From the NCBI GenBank assembly GCA_934621485.1, contig CAKTUS010000027.1, positions 1 to 30,484 of the forward strand: a stretch of DNA of 30,484 bases. The letters run 5' to 3'. The position numbers and the translations under genes are program-made. The notes under the pieces were generated by a model, which was not told the origin of the DNA, ran no database searches, and worked only from the letters and a program-made list of their open reading frames with translations. Shown here in pieces: positions 21,099 to 29,627 of this stretch (its first letter is position 1; the number at the start of each line of letters is the position of its first letter). This DNA comes from an uncultured Clostridia bacterium (GTDB lineage: Bacteria > Bacillota > Clostridia > Christensenellales > Aristaeellaceae).

Positions 21099-23473
21099 GG
21101 CAGATTCCTTTCTTGATAAGGCGTTATCATCAGCCGTCCGTTTTCCACGGTCAGTGTGATATCGCCGCTTTCATCGGTACGCAGGGTGAAAACACCCTGA
21201 CGGGCCAGACGATCCAGCGTTTCATCCGAGGGGAGATAGCGGCTGCCGGAGGAACAGCTGACCAGGGCCGCTCGAGGACGCACCGTTTCCAAAAAGGCGG
21301 CAGACGTGCTCTCGGCGCTGCCGTGATGGGCCGCCTTCAGCACATCGGCCTCTACGGCGGCATAGCGCTCATAACGACTCGTCAGGTCGCTTGCGCACAG
21401 CAGCGTATAACCCCCAAACTCCACGGCCAGCACCAGAGGCTTGTCGTTGGCGTCGCCGGTAACACGGCGGTCTCGGCTATCGGGCCACAGCACGCGCACA
21501 ACGCTTTCATTGTATCGCAGCTCGGCTCCCCGCGCAAGCGTTGAAACGGAAATGCCCGCGGCCCGAAGCCGGTCCAGTAAATGCAGCGCATTCGGGTCAG
21601 CCGCCCCGTTTTCCGCATTGGCGGGCAAGTACACCTGCCCCACTGAAATGCCTTCGTCCAGCAGCGCCGCTACGCCGCCCACATGATCCATATGCAGGTG
21701 CGTTAAAAACAAAGCGTCCACATTCCGTCCCTCTGCCAGCAGCACGTCCAACACAGCACGGCCGTCTCTGCCGGTATCAATCAGCACCGTTTGGTTCCCG
21801 TCCAGCAGCAGCGCCGCATCCGCCTGCCCCACTGACAGCTGGATGTAGCGAAGCGACGGCGCGCGCCCCATCCAGGCTCCGCCCAAGGCCAGCGCGGCGC
21901 ACAGAACCGCCGCCAGGGCTTTCCGGGAACCGGGCACACGCCGGCAAAGCGCCAGGGTTGTCAGCAACGCGCCTATGCACAGCGTTATCCCCGGCGAAGC
22001 CACCCGCAGGGAAGCGTAGGGCAGCTGAGCCAAACGCTGCACCAAGCTCACAAAGCCTTCCGTCAGCCCTGCGGCCACAGCGCCCAGCAGCGGCCCCAAA
22101 CCCGGCACCAGGGATGCGGGAAGCAGCAGGCCGTACAGCGGAATCAGCACCGAGCTAGCCAGCGGGGCTAACACCACATTGGCTGCCAGTCCATACAGGG
22201 GCAGGTGATGAAAGATTGCCGCCGTCGGCAGCAGCACGCCCATTTGCGCAGCGTGCGACACGGCCAGCGTTTTGGCTCCTCCACGCAGCAGGCGGGCGCC
22301 AAAAGCAAGCAGTGTTTTTCCAAAGGATGCTTTCCCGCCATACGCCGCCGCTGGAAGCCGCGGCTCCAGCCGTTCCCAAATCGGCCGGTATAAAAGCAAT
22401 ATGCCCAGCATGGCGGAAAAGCTAAGCGCAAAGCCGGCAGAAAACGCCTGCAAGGGGCTGATCAGCAGCACGGTCAGCATCGCCAGGCTCAGCGTGGTCA
22501 GCCGGTCTGCCCGCCGGCCACTGAAACGGGCCAGAGAAAAGGCGGTGGTCATCACCACGGCCCGCAGAGCCGCCGCCGAAAGGCCTGCCAGCATGCAGTA
22601 CCCTAACAGCAGCGCGCTTTGCAAAAGCAGCCCCGGCCCCCGCCGCAGACCCAACGCACGCCACAGGGCAGTCAGCATGGCGGCCAGCAGCCCGATATGC
22701 AAACCGGAAACGCTCATGATGTGAGCTACGCCCAGGGTTTGAAAGGCTTGATACTCTTCCTCGGCCAGGCCGTCGGTCTGGCTGAACAGCATGGCCATGG
22801 CCACCCGGGCGCTGTCGCCCATCACGGCGTGCAGCGCTTCCTCCATGCGGCAGCGAAGCCGGTAGGCTCCGTCCTGCACCGGCGCGTTTTCAGGCGTATT
22901 GAGCACCGTGGTCTCCTGATAGGCGGCAATGCCGAAGCGCAAACCCTTTTGGCCCATCCACAGGCGAAAATCCATGTGAGAGGGCCCTGCCTTGCCGTCC
23001 GGCAGATAGACGCGCCCCCGGAAGGCAAGCTGCGCGCCGTCAAACAGCTTGGGCGGCGCTTTGTCATAATGCAGCGACACATATGCCCTTCCCGGCACGC
23101 TTTGCCCATCCAGCGTAACCCTGGTCAGGATGAAGCTGACTCGATTGTCGCTTCGCTGCCGCACCCCGCCCTGCACAAAGCCGCCAACCAAATAGCGCCC
23201 CGGCTGCGGCTGAACTCCTGTCAAGTTCGCCGACGCCCGGAGCGCGCCAATGGCAAAACAACAAAGCGCCAGAGCCAAACCGGCCTGCCGGCCCAGGCAG
23301 CGCAGCAAAACGCCAAGCAGCAGCGCCGCGGCGGCGACGGCCCACAGCCACAGTCCCGCTTCCAGCCGGGGCGCAGCCAAACAGCCCGCAAGCACAGAAA
23401 GGCTTGCCAGCACCAAAATATGGTTGCGTTTCGGCGCCCACAGGCTCTGCCCCGTCCCTTCTTTTGTGCTCAT
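21095..23473 (-). CDS. comEC: ComEC/Rec2 DNA uptake channel
   Basis: 792 residues with the three ComEC parts: N-terminal membrane segments and an OB-like domain (about 1-200), the Competence membrane domain (about 210-500, with TLGVAHIMSVSGLHIGLLAAML), and a C-terminal metallo-beta-lactamase domain (about 545-780) holding FLTHLHMDHVGG (H-x-H-x-D-H) and LKAAHHGS. In transformable bacteria it forms the inner-membrane channel for single-strand DNA, and the C-terminal domain may degrade the other strand. Full length for the family with all motifs intact, so it is probably functional, though no other com genes are in view. ATG 23473 has GGGAG 6 bases upstream and lies 15 bases after ispF. Confidence 0.96.
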   Translation of the reverse strand: MSTKEGTGQSLWAPKRNHILVLASLSVLAGCLAAPRLEAGLWLWAVAAAALLLGVLLRCLGRQAGLALALCCFAIGALRASANLTGVQPQPGRYLVGGFVQGGVRQRSDNRVSFILTRVTLDGQSVPGRAYVSLHYDKAPPKLFDGAQLAFRGRVYLPDGKAGPSHMDFRLWMGQKGLRFGIAAYQETTVLNTPENAPVQDGAYRLRCRMEEALHAVMGDSARVAMAMLFSQTDGLAEEEYQAFQTLGVAHIMSVSGLHIGLLAAMLTALWRALGLRRGPGLLLQSALLLGYCMLAGLSAAALRAVVMTTAFSLARFSGRRADRLTTLSLAMLTVLLISPLQAFSAGFALSFSAMLGILLLYRPIWERLEPRLPAAAYGGKASFGKTLLAFGARLLRGGAKTLAVSHAAQMGVLLPTAAIFHHLPLYGLAANVVLAPLASSVLIPLYGLLLPASLVPGLGPLLGAVAAGLTEGFVSLVQRLAQLPYASLRVASPGITLCIGALLTTLALCRRVPGSRKALAAVLCAALALGGAWMGRAPSLRYIQLSVGQADAALLLDGNQTVLIDTGRDGRAVLDVLLAEGRNVDALFLTHLHMDHVGGVAALLDEGISVGQVYLPANAENGAADPNALHLLDRLRAAGISVSTLARGAELRYNESVVRVLWPDSRDRRVTGDANDKPLVLAVEFGGYTLLCASDLTSRYERYAAVEADVLKAAHHGSAESTSAAFLETVRPRAALVSCSSGSRYLPSDETLDRLARQGVFTLRTDESGDITLTVENGRLMITPYQERNLP

Positions 23474-23488
23474 GGCTTCTCCCTGCTT

Positions 23489-23962
23489 TTACGCCTTTTC
23501 CAGCAGGCACACCGCATGGGCGGTAATGCCCTGCTCCTGTCCCTCAAAGCCCAGCTGTTCGGTGGTGGTGGCCTTTACGCTGACGGCGTCTAGCGGCAGG
23601 CTCATGGCCTGGGCCAGGCGCTGCCGCATCCGATCAATGTAGGGACGCAGCTTGGGCCTTTGGGCCACAATGGTCACATCTACGTTTTCAGGCCGCCAGC
23701 CTTTTTGAGAAAGCCGCTCCAGCACCGCTTGCAGCAGACAAATGGAATCTGCGCCCCGATACCGCTCGTCCGTATCGGGAAACAGCTTGCCGATATCGCC
23801 CAACGCAGCCGCGCCCAGCAACGCGTCCATCAGGGCGTGAGTGGCCACATCCGCGTCGCTGTGCCCCAAAAGGCCCAGGGTGTGCGGAATCTCTATACCG
23901 CATAAAACCAGCTTTCGGCCCTCCACCAGACGGTGTACGTCCATTCCATGACCAATTCTCAT
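23489..23962 (-). CDS. ispF: 2-C-methyl-D-erythritol 2,4-cyclodiphosphate synthase
   Basis: 157 residues, full length. Zinc ligands Asp8 and His10 (GMDVHR) and His42, the flexible-loop motif LLGHSDADV (32-39), and the ATTTEQLGFEG segment near the C-terminus are all present. It cyclises CDP-ME-phosphate to MEcPP in the MEP isoprenoid pathway. ATG 23962 overlaps the ispD stop (ATGA). Bacteria often keep ispD and ispF together or fused, and this arrangement couples their translation. Confidence 0.97.
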   Translation of the reverse strand: MRIGHGMDVHRLVEGRKLVLCGIEIPHTLGLLGHSDADVATHALMDALLGAAALGDIGKLFPDTDERYRGADSICLLQAVLERLSQKGWRPENVDVTIVAQRPKLRPYIDRMRQRLAQAMSLPLDAVSVKATTTEQLGFEGQEQGITAHAVCLLEKA

Positions 23963-24660
23963 GCGTTCTCCGCCTCCCTGGCCCGTTTGGCCAAAATCAA
24001 TTCCGCCAGCGACATGTCCATAGGCGTCGTCAGCTTCAGGTTTTCCCGGTCGCCCTGGCTCAGGTACACAGGCAACCCGGCATGCTCCAGCAGCGACGCG
24101 TCGTCCGTGCCCAGAAAGCCATCGCGCTGCGCCGCCCTGTGAGCCTGCCGGATGACTTCACAGCGAAAGCCCTGAGGGGTTTGCACGGCGTACAGGCAGG
24201 AGCGGTCCGGGGTTTCCAGCACAAGGCCGTCCGCCGCGGCCCGTTTGACGGTATCCACCATGGGCACTGCCGCCACGCCGGAGCCATGAAGGGCCACCGA
24301 CTCCAGCGCACGGGAAATCACCGCTTCTGTCACCAGCGCTCTGGCCCCGTCGTGAATCAATACACACTGCGCATCCTCAGGCAAGGCGTTCAGCCCGTTC
24401 CACACGGAGTGCTGCCGTTCCCTGCCGCCGGCCACAACCGCCAGCACGAACCGGTTCAGACCGTAGCGGTTCAGCAGCTGCCGCATGGTTTCTTCCTCTC
24501 CCGGAGCGGCCACCGCTACCGCCCCGGCACACAGGCCGGAAAAGGGCGCGATGGCGCGAACGATGGCCGGTATGCCCCTCAGCGGCAAAAACACCTTGTT
24601 GCAGCCGGCAGCCATGCGCTTGCCGCTGCCGCCGCCCAGAATGATGGCATAGCTCTTCAT
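23959..24660 (-). CDS. ispD: 2-C-methyl-D-erythritol 4-phosphate cytidylyltransferase
   Basis: 233 residues. The nucleotide-binding start is IILGGGSGKRM with Lys22 in NKVFLPL, followed by VLIHDGAR, VDTVKRA, AVQTPQGF, TDDASLLEHAG and GDRENLKLTTPMD, which together are the IspD signature. It makes CDP-ME from MEP and CTP. The usual HDGARP reads HDGARA here, a mild change. ATG 24660 overlaps the rqcP stop (ATGA). Confidence 0.96.
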   Translation of the reverse strand: MKSYAIILGGGSGKRMAAGCNKVFLPLRGIPAIVRAIAPFSGLCAGAVAVAAPGEEETMRQLLNRYGLNRFVLAVVAGGRERQHSVWNGLNALPEDAQCVLIHDGARALVTEAVISRALESVALHGSGVAAVPMVDTVKRAAADGLVLETPDRSCLYAVQTPQGFRCEVIRQAHRAAQRDGFLGTDDASLLEHAGLPVYLSQGDRENLKLTTPMDMSLAELILAKRAREAENA

Positions 24661-24935
24661 TCCTGGCCGCGCTCCCGACGGGTCTGGTCGTCTTCTTCCA
24701 GCACCTGGTACATGTCCTGCGCCCCTTCCTTGCGCACGGTTTCCTTTACGCTGACAATGCGGTAGCGGCCTATGCGACTGCCAAAGTGAATTTCCAGCAC
24801 ATCGCCTTCCTTTACCTCGGCCCCGGGCTTAGCCGTCTTGCCGTTGAGGGATACGCGGCCGCCGGAGCAGGCTTCGTTGGCCACAGTACGCCGCTTAATG
24901 ATGCGGGATACCTTCAAATACTTATCCAGCCGCAT
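24657..24935 (-). CDS. rqcP: S4-domain ribosome quality-control factor RqcP
   Basis: 92 residues. The S4 RNA-binding domain opens MRLDKYLKVSRIIKRRTVAN and continues GGRVSLNGKTAKPGAEVKEGD, matching Bacillus YabO/RqcP (Hsp15-like). RqcP works with RqcH on stalled 50S subunits to add C-terminal Ala tails to nascent chains. A basic/acidic tail after residue 75 is variable. The gene is 3 bases after the aminopeptidase stop, with its ribosome site (AAGGAAG) inside that gene. In Bacillus it follows yabN and precedes yabP/yabQ; here the isoprenoid genes follow instead. Confidence 0.92.
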   Translation of the reverse strand: MRLDKYLKVSRIIKRRTVANEACSGGRVSLNGKTAKPGAEVKEGDVLEIHFGSRIGRYRIVSVKETVRKEGAQDMYQVLEEDDQTRRERGQE

Positions 24936-24938
24936 GCT

Positions 24939-25973
24939 TCACACTTCCTTTTCCACATAAGCTTCCATCAGGCGCAGGGTGTTTTCCACGCCCTTTTCAT
25001 GGCTGCGCTCGTAGCCGTGGGAGGCATATACCCCCGCGCCGATCAGTGCGCAGCGAACATCGTACCCTGCGCGCAGGGCGGCTCCTGCATCGGATCCATA
25101 GGCGGGGTATACGTCTACGGCGTAGCCGATATCGTTTTGCCTGGCCAGCGCAATCAATTCGCTGGTCATGGCATAGTCATAAGGCCCGCCGGAATCCTTG
25201 GCGCAAATGGACACCTGCCGCTCGGTGCAGGTAAGCTCGTTCCCCACGCAGCCCATGTCCACCACCAGCAGGTCCTGGGTATCGCCGGGCAAGCCGGAGG
25301 CAGCGCCGTGACCCACTTCCTCATACACCGAAAAGAACAGCGTGGTTTGGCGCGCCAGGTGGATTGCGCCATCCGCTACCCCCTTGGCCAGGGCCAGCAG
25401 CATACCGGCGCTCAGCTTATCATCCAAAAAGCGGCTGCGGATAAAGCCGCTGGGCGTGATGTGGGCACGGGGATTCAGGCACACCACATCGCCCACGGCA
25501 ACGCCCAGCTTTTCCACGTCCTGACGGCTTTCCACCACTTCATCCAACAAAATTTCCAGGGTGGTATCATCCCGCTTTTCCTCATCCAGAGAGCGGTTTA
25601 CGTGAATGGAAGCGTTTTTCAGCTCCACCACGCCGGTGTAGCGCCGCCCGTCCCGGGTAATCACGGTTACGTTTTCCGTTTCCACCGCCTGCAAGGAAGG
25701 GCCGCCCAGCTTGGTAAAGCTCAGCCTGCCGTTGGGTTGAATCGCGCGCACCATCAGCCCCAGGGTATCCACGTGCGCCGCCAAAGCCAGAGGACGGCCT
25801 GCGCCGCCGAGCGGGCATACCACGCTGCCCTTGCGCATACGCCTGGGCTCAAAGCCCATCTCCGTCAGGGTTTGCAGCAAAGCGTCCGTCACAGCGCCCG
25901 TATAGCCGGTGGGGCTGTCAATGGACAAAAGCCGCAGGGTCTGCGACAGTGCATAAGCCGTATCCAATTTCAT
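24939..25973 (-). CDS. M42-family metallo-aminopeptidase
   Basis: 344 residues. Two-metal site motifs: AAHVDTLG (His67, Asp69), FLDDK in the middle, YEEVGHGA with the catalytic Glu, VDMG, and ASHGYERSH near the C-terminus. M42 enzymes (FrvX, PepA/TET type) are cytosolic multimeric aminopeptidases that trim peptides; the M42 endoglucanase label in databases is historical. The specific substrate is not visible. ATG 25973 is at the family start, but the nearest Shine-Dalgarno (AAAGG) is about 13 bases away. First gene of the seven-gene operon, with its own promoter. Confidence 0.93.
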   Translation of the reverse strand: MKLDTAYALSQTLRLLSIDSPTGYTGAVTDALLQTLTEMGFEPRRMRKGSVVCPLGGAGRPLALAAHVDTLGLMVRAIQPNGRLSFTKLGGPSLQAVETENVTVITRDGRRYTGVVELKNASIHVNRSLDEEKRDDTTLEILLDEVVESRQDVEKLGVAVGDVVCLNPRAHITPSGFIRSRFLDDKLSAGMLLALAKGVADGAIHLARQTTLFFSVYEEVGHGAASGLPGDTQDLLVVDMGCVGNELTCTERQVSICAKDSGGPYDYAMTSELIALARQNDIGYAVDVYPAYGSDAGAALRAGYDVRCALIGAGVYASHGYERSHEKGVENTLRLMEAYVEKEV

Positions 25974-26009
25974 GAATCGTCACGCCTTTCTTTATCAAAG
26001 GTTGGTTGT

Positions 26010-26038
26010 ATCATACCGCTTTTTGGCGTCTTGTGCAA
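26010..26038 (-). promoter_or_regulatory. Promoter of the M42-rqcP-ispDF-comEC-holA-DUF362 operon
   Basis: TTGCAC (26038-26033), 17 bases, TATGAT (26015-26010). It lies just past the HU terminator. No other strong promoter was noticed down to 18991, and the gene joins are overlaps or gaps of at most 15 bases. Confidence 0.8.
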
Positions 26039-26053
26039 TAGGCGGCGGGAACG

Positions 26054-26090
26054 AAAAAAGGCGCTGCAGCAACATGCCGCAGTGCCTTTT
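26054..26090 (-). terminator. Intrinsic terminator of the HU gene
   Basis: Stem AAAGGC-CTGC-GCA / TGC-GCAG-GCCTTT with one mismatch and one wobble and a 3-base loop, then T6 on the minus strand. It is 18 bases past the HU stop. Confidence 0.88.
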
Positions 26091-26108
26091 GAAAAGGGCT
26101 TTCGAAAA

Positions 26109-26384
26109 TTACTTGTTCACGCTGTCCTTCAGAGCCTTGCCGGCCTTGAAAACAGGAGCCTTGGAAGCTTCGATTTTAATCTGCTCGCCGGTGCGGGGAT
26201 TGCGGGCCACGCGGGCGGGACGCTCACGAACCTCAAAGCCGCCAAAGCCAACGATCTGAACCTTGTCGCCCTCGGCCAGGCTTTCGGTGATCACTTCGGT
26301 CAGAGCAGCGATGGCCTTTTCGGCATCCTTCTTGGTGAAACCGGTCTTCTTAACGATGGCAGCAGTCAATTCAGCTTTGTTCAT
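26109..26384 (-). CDS. hup: HU-family DNA-binding protein
   Basis: 91 residues, typical HU length. MNKAELTAAIVKKTGFTKKDAEKA, then VQIVGFGGFEVRERPARVARNP, the HU signature and DNA-contacting arm with the intercalating Pro (RNPRTG). Histone-like dimer that bends and compacts DNA. ATG 26384 follows AAGGAGG by 8 bases; the frame stays open to 26546 but the extra residues are not HU. A 95-base leader with two hairpins separates it from yabN, and a terminator follows, so it can be expressed at its own level. Confidence 0.96.
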   Translation of the reverse strand: MNKAELTAAIVKKTGFTKKDAEKAIAALTEVITESLAEGDKVQIVGFGGFEVRERPARVARNPRTGEQIKIEASKAPVFKAGKALKDSVNK

Positions 26385-26423
26385 AACAAAAACCTCCTTC
26401 GATTTAACCATGCTATGATGGTG

Positions 26424-26460
26424 TTTCCGGGATTGAATCCGGAAAGCCTTGTAAAGGCTT
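26424..26460 (-). promoter_or_regulatory. Two adjacent hairpins in the HU leader
   Basis: On the minus strand AAGCCTT-TAC-AAGGCTT (26460-26444) is followed by TTTCCGG / CCGGAAA (26445-26439 with 26430-26424), overlapping by two bases, so they compete or stack. No T run follows the first. They may stabilise processed HU mRNA or slow read-through from yabN. I see no strong promoter for HU in 26385-26480. Confidence 0.4.
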
Positions 26461-26479
26461 GATTTTTGACTCATACCCT

Positions 26480-27922
26480 TTACTGGTCTCGCTTTCCTCC
26501 GTTCCAGTATACATCCATTTCCGATAAAGTCAAGTCCTCGAAGCATTTTCCATCTCTTTTTATACTTTTTTCCATGCTTTCAAAACGGGCGACAAACCTT
26601 TCTGTGGCCTCAAAAAGCACCAAGTCGGCGCTGACGCCGCTCAAACGGCACAGCCCGGCAAGGGCAAAAAGCGCCGCCCCGGCTTCTTTCGCGATTGTTT
26701 GCCCGTCTGCCAGGCGTTTTTCCACCTTCTCCAGCTGCCGCCGCACCGCTTCCAGAGCGGCCTGCGTACCAGCCCAGTCAAAGCCCGCCTTGTGCGCCTT
26801 GTCCTGCACCTTTTCGGCTCGCATGAGCGACGGCAGGGCGGCGGACACGGCGCGCATGGCCTGGGCGGTAGTGGTAATACCCCGCTGACGGCGTTTGCGT
26901 TCCTCCCAGCTTTCCGCCACCTGGTTTGAAGTGTTTGCCTGCTCTCCGCCAAACACGTGAGGATGGCGGTCGATCATCTTTTCACAGATGGCCGTGGTTA
27001 CATCGTCGATGGTAAAGTCTCCATGCTGGCGGGCGATTTCCGCGTGAAAGGCCACCTGGAACAGCACGTCGCCCAGCTCGTCGACCATATGGTCCACATC
27101 GCCTTCCCGAACGGTCTGAATATATTCATAGCTTTCCTCCAGCAAACTGGGCAACAGGCTTTCATAGGTTTGCTCCCGATCCCAGGGGCAGCCCTCCGGG
27201 GAACGCAGCGTTTGCATGATATGCGTCAAATCATCCATATCAAAGCGGCTGCGCTGAAGCATGGGCACGGCGGGCACATAGGCCGCCGTCAGGTGATCGT
27301 AGCGTTTTTGCCTGTCCAGCTCGTACAGCGCAGCGGCCTTGCAGGACAGCTGGCCCGTTTTTTCGCTGCCGGTAAAAAAGAACACGTTCATTTCCTCCGG
27401 CATCATTTCCATCAGCTTCAGCTTGCAGTCTCCGGCGCACTCCCGGCTGTGCATTTCCAGCAGCAGCAGGTTTTCCCGGGGCGATATACGGCTGAGCAAA
27501 AATTCCGTAGCCGTGTACACCCGCAGCCCGGAGGTATCGCCCTCCACCAGAGCCAGGCAGCGCTGCGCCTGACTGACGCCGGGAATAACCGTCACCTGCG
27601 CGTCCCGCGGCTTGAGCCGCTGCAAGGCGGCCACGCTGGTATCAAAGGCGGCGTCGCTGACCGCATAGCACACCGGGCTTTCCCTGCACAGGCTGAGCAG
27701 CTTCACCGCCACGGCCTGGTTCAAAACATCAAAATCCTCACATTCCTCATACAGGCTGTCCAGCGAGGTGAACGCTACTCCCTGGCCGCGCAGGAAATCC
27801 GCCATGGGATGCCGCCGGGTGCGCAGCACCACCTGCTTTGCCTGATGCAAAGCCTTTTCCACCGCCCGGGTCAAAAACAGCTCGTCGCCGGTTCCCAAAG
27901 TGACAACGGTTATCGGGTGCAT
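26480..27922 (-). CDS. yabN: YabN: tetrapyrrole-methylase-like domain fused to MazG
   Basis: 480 residues. The N-terminal domain (1-225) is SAM-dependent methylase-like (VTLGTGDELFLT, VTVIPGVSQAQR). The C-terminal MazG NTP pyrophosphohydrolase (about 230-480) has LRSPEGCPWDREQTYESL, LLEESYE and DELGDVLFQVAFHA with the metal-binding E-x-x-D pattern, and RHPHVFG. MazG cleaves NTPs to NMP plus PPi, cleaning pools or acting in stress; the role of the methylase domain is unknown. The fusion is the standard Firmicute YabN and sits in its usual place after spoVB (12-base gap). AAGGAG is 8 bases before ATG 27922. Confidence 0.95.
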   Translation of the reverse strand: MHPITVVTLGTGDELFLTRAVEKALHQAKQVVLRTRRHPMADFLRGQGVAFTSLDSLYEECEDFDVLNQAVAVKLLSLCRESPVCYAVSDAAFDTSVAALQRLKPRDAQVTVIPGVSQAQRCLALVEGDTSGLRVYTATEFLLSRISPRENLLLLEMHSRECAGDCKLKLMEMMPEEMNVFFFTGSEKTGQLSCKAAALYELDRQKRYDHLTAAYVPAVPMLQRSRFDMDDLTHIMQTLRSPEGCPWDREQTYESLLPSLLEESYEYIQTVREGDVDHMVDELGDVLFQVAFHAEIARQHGDFTIDDVTTAICEKMIDRHPHVFGGEQANTSNQVAESWEERKRRQRGITTTAQAMRAVSAALPSLMRAEKVQDKAHKAGFDWAGTQAALEAVRRQLEKVEKRLADGQTIAKEAGAALFALAGLCRLSGVSADLVLFEATERFVARFESMEKSIKRDGKCFEDLTLSEMDVYWNGGKRDQ

Positions 27923-27934
27923 GCTCAGTTCTCC

Positions 27935-29518
27935 TTACTTTTGTACTTTTTTTCGGGCAAAGCGCCGCAGAATGGGCGCAAGATCCTCCCTGGTGATCGC
28001 TTTCAGCCACAGGGCCGCGGCGGCGTACACGCCCACGGCTGCCAGCACCATTGCCAGGGTCCACACCCGGCCGGCCGGCAGCAGCTTTTTCAGAACGGCC
28101 AGCGCCAGCCCCATCAGGGCCGAAGCGCCGGCGGGCCGAAGTAGGTTATCCTTCAAATTCAGCTTCATGCCGGTATACTTGCGCACATACAGCAGGTTTG
28201 GCACCATGCTCAGGGTGTAACAGGTGATGGAGGCAATCGGCGCGCCGTAAATATTGATGCCCGGCATGCCAATCAGTGTGTAATTCAACGCAATCTTAAC
28301 CGCTACGCCCAGCATGAGGGTGTACATGGGGATGCGTTGTTTGCGCAGTCCCTGCAAAATGCCGCTGGTGGACTGCACCACCGTAAAGAGCACAATCGTG
28401 ACGCTGGACAGGCTGAGCAGGTTGGCCGTTACGCGCAGCGCCTCCGGGGACGAAAACCTGTAAATCATGCTCAGCAGCCGGCTGCTCAACAGGCTCATGC
28501 CCACCGTGCAGGGCAAGCCCACCACAAAGGACAGCCGAAGCCCCAGGCTGCTTTGCCGGCGCATGGTTTTGCCGTCGCCCACAGCCATGGCGCTGGAAAT
28601 GGACGGCACCAGGCTCATGGCAATGGCGGTGGCCAGCGCCGTGGGCACGTTAATCAGCGTGAGCACATAACCGGAATAGCGGCCGTACAGGCCCTTGGCC
28701 GTGCTCAAGTCAATGCCCGCGTCCACCAGCCGGTTCAGCAGCAGGCCGCTGTCGATAAACGAAGCAATGGGTACAATGCACGCGCCCAGCGTGATGGGGA
28801 TGCTCAGGTTCAGCAGCCGCTTCACCAGCGGTTTCACCCCCATGGGCGGCTCTTCCGGGTTTTGAGGCAGGGCGTCAAAGGCCGCTTTCTTTTTACGATA
28901 GACCGCCACCATGAACAAAAGCGCGGCGCCCTCAGCAATAGATGTGCCCAGCAGCACGCCTGCCGCAGCGTAGGCCACGGATACCTTCATGCCGAAATAA
29001 GCCAGCGGCAGGGCCACAAACACCTTTCCCACCTGCTCGATCAGCTGGGAGATAGCGGTGGGCACCATATTCTGCTGGCCCTGCATAAAGCCCCGCAGGG
29101 CGCTCATCATGCACACCAGCAGCAGCGCGGGCGCGATGGCCACAAAGCCGGGCTGAGTGTCGATATCGCCTGAGCGCCGGGCCAGGGTAGGACTCATCAC
29201 AATCATCAGCAGCATGGCGATACAGCCCAGCGCCGCCAGCAGCGACAGGGCGATGCGGAAGATACGCTTGGCGTTGCGCGGATCATCCTTGGCCAGCGTA
29301 AAGCTGACCATGCGGCTGATGGCTACGGGCAGCCCTGCCGAGGAAATGGTGAGCAGCATATTGTAGGTGGGAAACACCAGCTGGTAGGTAGCCAATCCTT
29401 CTTCCCCAATCAGCCAGGCAAGGGGAATCCGGTACAGCGCGCCTACAATTTTGCAAATCAGGCCAACGACGCTCAGCACCGTCATGCCGCTTACAATAGA
29501 TTTCTGCGTGTTACTCAA
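27935..29518 (-). CDS. spoVB: Stage V sporulation protein B, MOP-superfamily flippase-like
   Basis: 527 residues with about 14 hydrophobic helices. The N-terminal SNTQKSIVSGMTVLSVVGLICKIVGALYRIPLAWLIGEEGLATYQ is the SpoVB/MurJ-like signature. SpoVB is needed for spore cortex synthesis and probably flips lipid-linked precursors across the mother-cell or outer forespore membrane. The start is TTG 29518 (reading LSNTQKS), with GGAGG 8 bases upstream and agreement with the family; no ATG is suitable, and the frame extends to 29653 without homology. The gene has its own sigma-A-like promoter inside the spoVT terminator stem. Confidence 0.93.
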   Translation of the reverse strand: MSNTQKSIVSGMTVLSVVGLICKIVGALYRIPLAWLIGEEGLATYQLVFPTYNMLLTISSAGLPVAISRMVSFTLAKDDPRNAKRIFRIALSLLAALGCIAMLLMIVMSPTLARRSGDIDTQPGFVAIAPALLLVCMMSALRGFMQGQQNMVPTAISQLIEQVGKVFVALPLAYFGMKVSVAYAAAGVLLGTSIAEGAALLFMVAVYRKKKAAFDALPQNPEEPPMGVKPLVKRLLNLSIPITLGACIVPIASFIDSGLLLNRLVDAGIDLSTAKGLYGRYSGYVLTLINVPTALATAIAMSLVPSISSAMAVGDGKTMRRQSSLGLRLSFVVGLPCTVGMSLLSSRLLSMIYRFSSPEALRVTANLLSLSSVTIVLFTVVQSTSGILQGLRKQRIPMYTLMLGVAVKIALNYTLIGMPGINIYGAPIASITCYTLSMVPNLLYVRKYTGMKLNLKDNLLRPAGASALMGLALAVLKKLLPAGRVWTLAMVLAAVGVYAAAALWLKAITREDLAPILRRFARKKVQK

Positions 29519-29564
29519 GAAAACAGCCTCCGAAGCATGCAATTTCAAATTTTGCTGCAAAGCA

Positions 29565-29606
29565 AAAACCGCAGCATGCTTATTATAAGCGTTTCGCCGC
29601 GGTTTT
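29565..29606 (-). terminator. spoVT terminator
   Basis: 11-bp stem (29565-29575 with 29596-29606, one G-U pair in RNA) with T5 following on the minus strand, 21 bases past the spoVT stop. The loop and one arm contain the spoVB promoter. Confidence 0.7.
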
Positions 29607-29611
29607 GGCAA
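29582..29611 (-). promoter_or_regulatory. Promoter of spoVB-yabN
   Basis: TTGCCA (29611-29606), 18 bases, TATAAT (29587-29582). It lies inside the spoVT terminator hairpin. Confidence 0.7.
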
Positions 29612-29627
29612 GTTTTGTGTTTTTCCC

